From: Takifugu bimaculatus
Lineage: Eukaryota; Chordata; Actinopteri; Tetraodontiformes; Tetraodontidae
Length of the DNA stretch: 64,000 bases
Reading direction: 5' to 3'
NCBI GenBank assembly: GCA_004026145.2
Contig: CP034993.1
Location: 8,296,770-8,360,769, forward strand
The notes beneath the pieces were generated by a model. It was not told where the DNA came from. It ran no database searches and was given only the letters and a program-made list of their open reading frames with translations. The position numbers and the translations under genes were made by a program. Below are positions 12,428-24,466 of the stretch, in pieces. The number at the start of each line of letters is the position of its first letter. Positions within the stretch are counted from its first letter, which is position 1.

Positions 12428-15185
12428 CACAAGCTCTTGCCTTTCCCCTTCAATGCATCCTGACAGCGGTGTCAAACACGGCCTCATATGATCAGTGCAT
12501 GTCTTTGACTACGTGCGTGTGTATGTGTCTGGGTTGATAGTGTTTTTATTCTCCTTTCTTACCCTTTTCACCTCGGATCCCTCGGGTGTTCCAGGGTCTT
12601 GCCTAATGGACAGGCTCGGCCCGCTAAGCTAGCCTTTGGCTCGGGCACTGAGCCGGACGCCTAACTAGGGCCCTTTGTTGTTCATGGGTCCTGATTGCTC
12701 TGACCCCTGAGCTGGCTTCCTGGGAGAAGCTGGGTGGTGAAGAGGGAAGAAGCGATCTGGAGAAGTGTTTTTCCGCCCCGCTGCTCACATCTCTGGCACT
12801 GCCCAGGCGCTGAGGAGGAAGCAGTGGTGTTTTTGGCAGTGAGGTAAAGAGCTGTTGTTTTCCCAGGGTGGAGCGCTGCACTGCTGCAGATGCGTCCATG
12901 TTCTCATCATGCAAACACGGTTACAGCCAGGTTCCACCGTCAAATCTTCCAGAGCCACAGTGGCATCTGATTGGCGGCAAATCGCGCTACTGGAATATAA
13001 CAGGCCTTCGTGATGTGTTTCTAGTCTTTCCTTTCACCCGCTTTCGCCATATTGCCAAACAAACTGGTATTTTTGTCTGTTATCTTCTGATCACAACCCG
13101 TACACCATTGACCCGTTGAAGATCGGATACTTTAACATCCCATTAGCGCCACTTACGAGGCACAATATGAATCCTCCATGAGCTGAACACAAAACTTTAT
13201 GACCATATAACACAAAACCTTTTCACATAATTGTTTGTCCTCCAGTAAAGGAACAGAGAACCTTAGCCGCAACAGGGGCATTCTCATGTTCCACCTAGCT
13301 CAGTTTCACAGTGAAATCCTGAATGTTGGAGGTTGTCAGAGCTGCATCATGAGTTTAATGCTGCAGAACACATTTAAAATGTAAATGACGAGCGCTGCCA
13401 AACTCCCTCAGTATTTCTTTTCGGTACAGTCAAAGAGGAAGAGAGTGTATCCACATTTGGAAATGGGTTGTCCTTGTCAACTAGAAGAACTCGCAGCATC
13501 GGGTGCCAGATAAACGAACCCTGTGCTGCAGTTGCCAAAAGAGCGATCACAACGTACCGGGATGGGGCCTAATTATGATGCATTTTACTGTAACGGAGGA
13601 ACTCAAAGATATAAATGACAGACACCAGCCAGAGATGGAAGCGTTGGCAGAACAAATGTGGTCGGTGTGCAGCTGAAGACTGAGGGAGGGAGAGGTGGAG
13701 GTGAAGGAGGATCCAGAGATGACCTGACCTCCGCTGCCACAAGCCCAAGTACATCTGTCAATGGGCTGGCTGGAGCCAAATGTTTAAGAGCCAGCATTCT
13801 ACTCCTAATCATCAGTGTATACATTCTCTCTCTATATATAATGTGTGTGTGTGCGCATGCGTGTGTGTGAGACGCCATGTGCTCGAGTCAGGCCCACATC
13901 AGGGTTCATAGAGTCGAGCTAAGCCCAGTGGGAGCTAAAAGCTTAAAGAAGGAAATCCCCGCTGGCTGGTACGCACACAAACATGCACAAACACGCATGC
14001 GGACACACACACACACACACACACACACACCGAACCCCAACCTCCACCCCTCCCTCGCTCCCTCTCCTCCTGGCACGTCATTAATGAAGCCCATGCTTGT
14101 ATGTTTGGGGCATATGCAGCTCTCTTGGCCCAGCACTACAAGCCATTGTGTGTATGTGTTGGGGAGTGAGACATCTCCCCCTATCACGTTCTAATGTATT
14201 CAGGAGAATATCTCTGCAGAGGCATAATACTGCCGCTCTCCCCCGTCTGAGCCCATCTGTGATACAGGGAGAGGACATCAGCGCGACAGATTATTAGCAG
14301 CGGAATAATTCACACTGTTATTGTCGATGCCACATACTTATTCTCCAGACATTATGCCCCGCCCTCACCTCGTAACATAAATGTGTCCATTGTCGGGGAA
14401 ATTGGAACAAAATGAGCGCAGTAGAGAGGGATCTCGTTATAATGGAGGTGACTCATTAACTTCCGTTAGAAGAGAAGTGGATTTGAGGAGGGTGTTATCC
14501 TCCTTGTTAAAGGTCCAATGCTGTAAGTTTTTAATAATCAGTTGTCAGAAATTGAATGAAATATTCATGGTCATGCTTTTTTTGGGGAATAATAACCTTC
14601 ATGTGCAATTTGCTGTCCATTTTGACGGCTGCTATAACTTCTCTACAATTAAGAGTATGGTGTAATCTCACAATTAGATGGTACTATAGAATACATGCTG
14701 CCCTTTAATGCGCAGCAATGGAAGTAGAACGTCATTTAAACAATTGTGTCTACCCTTGTCACACAAACAAGGAAACCCCAGAGAGCATTTCAGTCTTTTC
14801 TTCATTTAAGGTGTTGCAGGTCAGGGAATAAATGTGCTGTTAGGGCTGCCGGGAGAGTCGCTCCCAAACCTTCATTCCGTCCTCGGCTTTGGCATTTGTG
14901 AGGCCCTTAAGGATCCAGAAGTGCAGATTGGAAAATGACAAATATTTCTTCCTGCAAGTTTTCCTCCATGCAATAAAGGTTTCACATACACATGACGCTA
15001 AGGGTGCCCACACCTGCCAGGTGTTGTCAAGTGCTCGAAGAGGACATTCGATCAATCTGCCACCCCTGACACCTCCAGGAGAAAACGGTAATGTTGTTAA
15101 CCAAAATAGCCTCTCTTCAAGCAGACAGTCTTCGGTGAAATGGTCACTGGGAGCAGAAACGAGCAGGATTAAAAATATCCAGGAA

Positions 15186-15253
<68 letters not shown>

Positions 15254-17724
15254 CACAGCTCCTATCAGCCTGGGCAAAGTGAGCAAAAATGTGAAAATGT
15301 AACGCCCCCATGTCAATTTAAAAGTGTACCTCGCCGGCTTATGTGCCCCTCTCCCTCTCTCCATCACCCTCCTCTGCACCTTCCCCCCTCTCAAGCAGCT
15401 CTGTTGCTTTGGTCCAGCTTTGAAGGCCGTTCTTATTACTGGCACAGAGCGCAGGTCAGAATGGCAAGCCGACAGCATACTATTAAAGCCTAATGAAAGA
15501 AATCTCTGCAGGGTCTGTGGTCTGCAGCGGCCAGAGGAGCCTGTGCCTCTGCCCATTGTTCCGCTCCTGTCTTCACTATTCTGCAGCTTTTCCCCCCCTA
15601 AAGACCAGTGTCTCCATCACCATCTTTAAATGGCCCATGACTTGTCCTCCATCACCACTTTTGTTTCTCTCCTGCTTTTTCTTACTTTTTTCTGCCTGTG
15701 TTTTCATTTATATGATCCTAGAAGTTGCTGAAGTGTTGATAATAATTACTGCCAGGACTGAATATCAGATACGACAGATTAAAATGATATGAAGCGCTTT
15801 CACGTGACTCAACATGTAATTCCTGAGGTCATTGGTGCGGTCTCAGTCCACAGGGCTTTAAATATTCTTAAGTTTAGCATATAATGAGAGCACACATTAC
15901 CCAAAAATATGCAATGAACTGTATTTAACTCATATTAATATTTTTTTTCTAGAAATGATGGAGTCCCTCCTTCGAAATGAAGTATTTTACCACCCAGCTC
16001 CATAAAAATGTCCTTGTTCTGAACATGTCCGTTCAGGTCAAAATTCCAGGTCACATCAGCTCCCTGCTCGGCTCACACTGTTTAATGGCTGCCTCAGTTT
16101 GCCATTTTGTGCTCAGACTATAAGAACCCATTCTGAAAACCCCAGCAGCTACTAGGCCGGCATTTATACCCTTTGTATTTCTGTCATTGGAGGGTGGTCG
16201 TTATTGATGTTGCCATTAAATGTGTTGGATTAATTTGCTGTTTTCTTAAATATGACAGCAGATTAATTTCTTCAGTCCCATTGATTTGTTGGTTCTGTAG
16301 GAGGCTTAGAAATAAACCCTGTTTATCACGTGATAAGAAGACTGTAAAGTCTTTCCTCTGTGCTGAGATCTCTGAGTTTCTCTCCCAGTCTCTGCTTCTC
16401 TCTCATTACTGTATCTGTTCCCTACCGTACCGGTATCGGCTGCAGTTGGAACAGGAAGTTCTCTCAGAAGTTAGTTGTTTATTGTATATTAGGTCAAAGT
16501 TATTGCTCTGCGTTGCCCGTCAGAAGCGAGCAAGAAGTATTTGTATTTTATTAGTTTAGGAAGGAAATTTTAATCCACCAGTTCAAGCAATCAAGGTTTC
16601 ATACCGTCATACATTTTTAGCTTGAATTATTTATTTTTTCCCCCTGTCTCTTAAACCAAGCCTCAGCTGTCCTTGTGCCTTTACACGTTGCAAATGAATG
16701 CATATCCATGCAAATTCTTAAAAAAGAAAGACTGAGAATTTGAATATTTTGCTTAAAGCTGCACCCAGGTCGACCCTGCCATTCGGCATTTGAAAGCAAT
16801 GTGTCTGTTTGAATACTGAGGATCTCTCTTTGTCATGTTCGCCAGAGGGGCTGGGTGAGCGAACCAGCACCGGCAGGATGGGCAGAGATCGGCTGGGTAG
16901 CTGCACACAGACACACTAATTGGGAAAAGGGGGGCCAAGGGGTTTGGGTAAGGGTGAGGAAAAGGTGGGGTATGCAGGAAGGGGGGAATCCAAGATGACG
17001 ACAGGGGGTTTAGGAGGGAGGTGAAAGAGGACAGAGAGTGGGGGATAGAGGGAAGGAGAGAGGGAAGCAAAGGAGGAGAGGAGGTGAGGAAGAGGGCAGG
17101 AGAATGTGCAGGAAGAAGAGGTGAGGGAAGGGTGAGTGGAGACGCTGTTTCCCCGCTCTGATGTGTCCGTGGCCCTGCTGACGGTGTCATTATGCCGGAC
17201 AGCCAGCGTCCCCGCCGGCTGCTAACTGCCGTACCTTTAAAACTTCATTATCCCGCAGTGTTATATGGAAAACAGCACCTCGGAGTCTTCAAGCGCATTT
17301 TTCATTCCAGTGGAGGAGGGGTCAGTGTGGAAAAGTTGACATTTTGAGCAAGTAATCTTGTACCGTTGTTACATTGGAGCAGGATAATGATCAGTTCTGA
17401 CTGATTAATTACAAGACTGAGAGAAATGACTGACAAGCTCGCTGTTATCTCGTCTCCTTCTCCTTCTGCGTGCCGGTTTGCGTGGGTTTTAGATAACGTC
17501 AGGGTTAACTCGGCGATATGAAGTTGACTCGCTACTTTTTTCAGTGCGCATTTAGGATTTCTGCAAGTCGATAACGCCTCGGAACAGAGCTGCTGCCCAA
17601 TCAGTGCAGTGGAAAATGCTCCGTGATCCTGGAACCCTGCTGTGCAGATCACAGATGTTCTCTGGTGGAAGGAACCCCGCTTTTGTTAGCTCCAAACACA
17701 AGGGATCCAATGTATTTTTAGATG

Positions 17725-17783
<59 letters not shown>

Positions 17784-19422
17784 TCCGGCATTGATATTAT
17801 TAAATGGACAGCCGCTTTGTCTTTGGATGCCAGTTTCAGGTGTTTAGCCATGAATCTTTGTAGTTGTCTGACATTAGACTGTAGTTTACTCAGATGACGT
17901 GTCACAGTTGGGAACGTTCATATGATGCACCAAACTTCGCTTTGATGCGAATGCACTCCCTCACGCTACCATTAATCACGCTCTGCATCGTTTATCAATG
18001 TATGACCCCCCCGGAGAGCGCGCCGATTGGAAGTGATGGACGAGACAGATTGTGGAAACATAGCGGAGTTCCGCCTGCTTCCGAGTTCAGGCCTCTGGAG
18101 ATTTATCCTTGGTTTATTTATCACCAGCAGTTAGAACTTTATTTAATGATCCCATTGTAGCCTCCTCTTCCGTCTAGACTTGATTTCCATTTTGAATCAA
18201 TGTTGAATTGTTTCATAGGCTTCTAGAAAAAAAAAACAGGCTTCATTTATTTGCCCTCCATGTTGAAACATCTTATATCAGGTAAAACATCTGCACTGTG
18301 TTGAATTATGTCATATTTATGTTCTACGCACGCAACACCAGCCGCAGAAAAAATGATCTCAACAAGCAATAACTCATTAAAAAACAAAACAAAAACTTAA
18401 TAGACATGCAACACAACTCTATCGGCCTTTTCCTAAGCCTGGTTCTTATGCCACCGGTGGTGCATTTACAAATCTGTCCGCCACCAGCCCCCGTTCCTTC
18501 TAAAACTACAGCCTGTATGGAGGGCTCTGGGGGCCACACTGCACTGAACTGGGCTGAGTTCCACTGGGTAGCCGGCTAGATTGATCTGGCTGCAGTTGCC
18601 AGGGGAATATAAAGCAGGGCAGGGGCTTAAAGTCTGAGTCCCCCCCCCAGGGAGGAGTCCTCGCTGCGTGGGGAGAGGGGCATGAACTGAGCTGCTTCTC
18701 TCTCTCTCTCTCTCTCTCTCTCGCCCGCTCGCTCGCCTTCTTCCATTTTTTTCTTTCGCCCATCCATCCAACACCGTTTCCATCTCCCTATCCTATGACT
18801 TTTCCTCTTGTCAGTCTGCGTGCACGTCATTATTTCTCTTTTCCAGTATTTTTCTCCACATGGTTTCCAGCGTTCCCTTCTGCTTCCATCTCTGTGCTGT
18901 CCTCGCATCCGTCTGCAAGCATATGGGAACGTGAAGATCGCTCCTGATATTCGCACCCGGAGAAATGCTGGGGCTCTCGCCGAGTTTAGAATTTAATCTC
19001 TTCAGAAAACTTTTTAAACTTGTTAATAACATTGTGCCATATTAGTTTGATCTCCTGGGTGTTTCCTTTTTTATATGATGGCTGTAGCCATGGGGGGGGT
19101 GGGGGGCGTGCTTATAGAAACGCTTCTCCCAGTACGGGAAAATTAACCCACCATAAGTGCTTTAAAGACGCTTGGGTTAGAGCAGACATAAAAGTGAAGC
19201 TCAGGACTATTTTTAATAGAAGAAAAACAAAATAGTGGCCCTGTGCAGCCGCGTGTGTTGCTCTTCCCAGCTGCACCGTGCTGCTCTGCTGGGGAAGGTG
19301 CAGAGCTGCACGCCGCTGCTGCGCTGCTGCGGGACACTGATAGCAGGATCGGCCGCTGGGGAAACCCAGAGCATTCTGTCTCGCTGACTGATACTCCTGT
19401 CTCCACTCATGATAAACAGAAA

Positions 19423-19466
<44 letters not shown>

Positions 19467-20629
19467 ACCACTCTCTGCCAGGCCCAGCCCCCCGATGCCT
19501 TCACAAAGCTGCAAATATATTAGCTACTGCGTCTTCTTTTGTCTTGGGAAATATGGTGAGCTGTGAGTGTGTGGGTGTGTGGTGATGGGGGCTCACTGTA
19601 CTAATACTGTGATAGACCCCCCCCCCCACATACATGCACCATTTTCTCTTTATACCTCGCTATAGTGTAAGGCCCCCTCATGGTGGGAGAGAGAGAGCTG
19701 GCAATGCTAAGATGATTTCTTATCAGGTAATATGTTAAAAAAAAAAAAGGAAACCAGCCTGATGTAAGAGGAAACGAAAGACTGAGTCTCAGTATTATTA
19801 GAAAATTCAAGAAATGAGAAGTCTCTGGAGCTCACTTGTGTAGATTCATCCAAATTGCCTGTCCACATAGATACTTTAGGTACAGTATTTATGTCATACA
19901 GCATGAAGCCCTCTCCCACCCTCAGGTTTATATTATCAGTGTTTGTAGACACTTTAAATACGTCTAGGCTTATATGCATTAACCACATGGTCGTGTGTTA
20001 TCCCACCCACCCGCCCCACTCTTAAATCGCAGTGTCTATGAATTAGTTGGTCGTTTACCATTAACAGGCGTTTTCAATTAAATATATGGCACATTGTGGA
20101 TTCCTGGCTCCTTAATTACCACTTTACTGAATGGTCTGTTCTTTGACAATGGAGATTTGGGCTAAAATAGGAATACATGTGCAGACATATTTACGTTGTG
20201 GTTATGTTGCCTGTGAGGTCACGATACCTGAGGTATGGACCGTGAGTGGATGCACATATATAAATCATATCTGACGTGTTTGTGACACATTATATACACA
20301 TACAGACACATCACTTCCCACAGGTCCTGCATCAGATTAGAGTCTCCACAGCCCCCCCAAACTGTCACTCAAACGCGAGACAACTGATGTGGGCGGGGCT
20401 GTGACAACACTCGAATCTGGCAAGTCAAATGTTTTTATTTGTAGGAAATGCGAGTATCTGTGTGTGTGTGTGTGTTTGGGTTTGTGTGCCATATGCAGTG
20501 TGCAGGGGAGGGCTCTCTGGAACATATTGGTGTGCGTACATGGTGGTTAATAATAGTAGCAAACGCATACAGAGATGGCAGCTCTGATGTGCGTGACAGT
20601 TTTAAAGCCACACACCAAGATGCGTTCAT

Positions 20630-20672
<43 letters not shown>

Positions 20673-23600
20673 GACTGAGACCTGCTCTGTCACTGAGCCC
20701 TCCATCTTTGTTGAGTTCTCAATTTTATCACAGACCCTCATACGTTAAAAACAACCCCTTCCCGCCCGCCCCCGCACCCCCCTGCCCCTCTGCCATCTCA
20801 TGCGCTCTGTATGTGTGAGCGTGTATACACACAATCATATAGAAGAGTCAAACTCAGTCACCCACCCACAGACACACAAACAAATACAAATGTACATGCT
20901 TAACCACCCTCTCACATTGAATGCACAAAGTCCTTGAAGCATTCAGGCACGCACACACATCATGCACTCAAATGCATAAACACACACATAGACACACACA
21001 CATCCCCCTCCCTCTGTCATAGCTCATTGTTGCTGTTGCTTGCTTGTCTGTAGGATGAATGTGCCGTGCAGGGTGGCAGCTTTAAGTTTTGATATTGGAG
21101 CAGGGAAGGGGGGGGGGGGGCGTCACTGTCTGCTCCCCGCAGCGGGGTCTCACCAGCAGTAGGCGGTATCAACACCCAACCTGTCGTCTGGATCAGTCTC
21201 TCCGGGGAGGGGGGGGCACAGAGAGAACGAGAGGCAGAGGGAGAAAGAGTCCAACCCCAGTTTGGACAGCTCCAATCAGGAAGAGGAGACAGACCTTGGG
21301 CTCAGTGGCTGAGCTTGGCATGCCGACCAAGGGGAAGAAAGGGAGCAGAACAGACAGACACCCAGGATTAGTCTGTGAGGTTGGCAGAACCTGGCTACAG
21401 CTGAGAGGGAGCGGGCTGAAAGGTAGTCGGCAGAAGCGGCGTGGAGCCTGCTGCAGCCTGGGCCAGGTTAGCGTGGAGACACGGCGGACCTGGTGTTTTG
21501 TGTTTTTGTGGCTGGTCTGGAGCGGCTCACCCATATGGTGCTCTGCTCTGTTCCTGCTCTCTGTCTAAATCCATATGCTGCTGGTGGAAAGGTGCCCCTC
21601 TCCCCCCTCCTATTCCCACCTTGCTTCAAGCGCACGCACCCTCCCCACACTCTCCCAACTCACAGGGGAGGTGTTGGGAGGTAAAGCCCCGAAGGCTTGT
21701 ACCTCCCTCCTACCTCTTAACCCCTCAGAGCTGCTTAGCCCATTGTCACTACAATCTGCCACCACAGCCTTGGTGCTGTGTCCCAGCTCCCCCCCCCCCC
21801 CCCCCCAATCTTTTCATCTCCCTTTGGCACCCAATAATCGATGAACTTATTAACTGCTAATTATTCAAGCTGGGGATCGAGGATCTGTCCCCATTCTCAA
21901 GAAGAAGGAACCTTTTCTCTCTGCTCTGCCAAATGAAGTGCTTTGCATTGCCCATTCATTTGGATTAAGTGCATTTAGGCTGCTCTGTTTAGGATGTGAA
22001 GATGGTGTCAGATTGCTATCAGTAGCTTTTATCCTCATTACATTAATCCTCATTTTGTTCAGCCTGATATCACCCACTCAGGGTAGGCCCAGGAGATGTA
22101 TTTTTCATATTGAAATACAAAGCACTTGTTTGTTTTCTCTGTGATGTGCGTTCTCAAAAATGATGCATGTGTCTCTCTCTGTTCTGGTTTCTCAGGAGGT
22201 CCTTCAGATGATACCAAAGTTCTGCTTTCCCTTTGACGTGGAAAGGTACAATTCCTCTCCGCTCGCCTGTGTGTTTTTTTTCTACTTGCACCTCACTTTC
22301 ACCTTCTTCACATGCACCCACTTGGCTTCTCTTCCACCTACATAAGCATTTGGAAAAAAGGAAATGAAATCATGCACATTTTTGTGCATTGTTCTGGTAA
22401 AATTAGACACAGTCTACTAGTACCTGCCAGAGTGTAATGACGATTTCACTTAATTGTCGGGTGTAATCACTCATCGCCCTTTGATTTAATCCAGCATAAT
22501 GTGAATATTTTCCTATGGTACTACTATTGAAAGAATATCCCAAATTATTGAAATGAATACAGTCACCTTAATTCTTTCAGTGATGATGTCATCACTGATG
22601 TGCCTGCAGCATGCAGTTGCATGATGAAGATGCACATATGGACCTTGATTTGTGTTCCAACCCTTAACCAAAAACAAAGCACTTGGAGGGCACAGACCTC
22701 TACCAAGCAGGCCATTTCCCCACACACACAGTGTGTGTGTGTGTGTGTGCGTGTGTATGTATATATATTTATATTTAAAAAATAGACAAGGTTGCATAAC
22801 AGGGTAGGCTGCTTTCGGTTGCCCCTTGGCTTTGATCATTTGATGCTTAACAGTCAAAGGCCCTTCGGAGCCCAGAACATCACCACAATTTAATCATCTC
22901 TTCCCTGGTCCATGATCCTGAAAATGTCATTAAAATACCTTCATCACTTTTGAGTTACTTTGCTCACAAACAAACAAGGGCCGTCGCGTTACCGCCTCCC
23001 TTTAAGCAGGTAATTGCAGTTGGTTCTGATTAATCCCACAGCGCTGAATTATAGAGGAATACTACTTAAAATACTTCAGATGTCAGTAAAGTTACTCTGT
23101 CAAAGGTGGAAACGGTGAGAAGGGGGACGAGCTTTCACTGAAGTTAAGCTGCTGCCATCTAGTGGCGCAGGGGCGCACAGCTCTGCTCTGGAGGTTATCT
23201 CCTGGTTAAAGAGCTTTTTGCAGTCTTTCCTGCAGCAGGAGGAACAAAAATGTGACCTTAGATTCGGACGTTGACCGGAATATTAACTCCTGGGAACTTT
23301 TTCTAAAAAAAAAAAGGGTTTATTTCTGACACAGCAGGCACACTTTTCTTAAATTTGTTAGTTTGTACAATCGCTGCAGCCATAGATTCTCTTGGTTTTG
23401 GCCTTTTTTGAGCCTGTGTGTTGTTGTTTTTTTTTGCTTCCAGGGTTTCGCACAATCAGGTGGGGCAGAATTTCACCTTTGTGCTGACGGACATCGACAG
23501 CAAACAGAGGTTTGGTTTCTGTCGACTCACGCAAGGCTGCCGGGTCTGCATATGTCTGCTGAGGTAACACACCGGTCACCAAATCGGCTCACGATTTTAT

Positions 23601-24419
23601 AAACCAATATTGAAAATCTGTTGTCTCATTTGTTCTGCTTTCAAAATGACACCTTCATTCTCCTGCATTTTGTAATGTCTGATGCTGTGCAGCTGTTAAA
23701 ACAGTACCAAAAAGAATTAGAATTTATGCACAGCTCGTATATAAATATATAAACTTCCGCCTTAAATGTTTTCTTTGCGTAGGAAAATCGTCAGTGGTTC
23801 AAACACCGCTGTCTTTATTTCCCTGTTCAAATAAGAGAACTCGGTCTGTGATGCTCTTTAAGGGAAATTATCTACTGATACGCCCCAGAACTTTTTTGTT
23901 TTAGTATCTGCATTATTTTAATTTTTTTTATTAAGAGTGAATCCACTGTTTTGAAGCCGTAGCGTCGTTTCTGCTTGTTCTTGGTTATACTCAGCTGCAG
24001 AACGCATTGATATTCTTATCTGCCCACACAAATGCGGTTGGAGATGCGTCTGTAATTGCTCAAAAGTTTAGCAGGTTTTGATATTCCATGGCTATATTTA
24101 TCCTATATTTCATAAATAATCACAGACAGCAAACCCTGTAAATTAGAGTTTTCTTCACATAATCACTCCCCAACAAAGGCTATTATATTTTAATTCCCGT
24201 GTAATTGCATGTTGATGCCGTGTTTTTAAGGGTGTAATTACCTTACAATTACATAGAAGCAGCGCTGCGCGTTAATCTCAGCGGGCACGTTCACACACTT
24301 AAGAATAAACTGGGAAATGTACAAAATAAATCCATTTTTAATTCATGTTTAGCCAACAAGAGACTGGAAAAGGAGCACAAAGCCTTCTCTCCATCTACTT
24401 GTGTGCGTGTGCATACACA

Positions 24420-24466
<47 letters not shown>

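Larger units (their letters stand above)
6471..22195 (+). other. dennd1b: Intron w1-w2 (15.7 kb)
   Basis: This is the largest intron in the window. No exon is needed between w1 and w2, because GDQ and EVLQ are adjacent in the family. It contains (TG)n/(CA)n arrays (12235-12427, 14003-14030, 15187-15249, 17729-17781, 19427-19464, 20631-20668), (CT)n at 18697-18722, C runs at 7681-7694 and 21789-21806, a purine-rich tract at 16921-17135 and a degenerate CA-rich stretch at 20818-21002. The blocks at 12590-12850 and 14080-14420 are free of simple repeats and look like candidate conserved elements. Open frames here lack codon-level support. Confidence 0.8.
22246..23443 (+). other. dennd1b: Intron w2-w3 (1.2 kb)
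   Basis: No gene is seen. It holds a (CA)5(GT)n(TA)n compound repeat at 22721-22768 that could fold into a hairpin, and a strong CTCF-like motif on the minus strand at 23152-23165. It ends in a T-rich polypyrimidine tract before w3. Confidence 0.85.

Noticed and set aside
12062..12491. Several open frames of alternating Cys-Val or Thr-His
   Set aside because: Direct translations of a (TG)n microsatellite.
14840..15556. 238-codon open frame on the minus strand
   Set aside because: Its middle is a Cys-Val repeat from a (CA)n microsatellite, and there is no homology or splice context.
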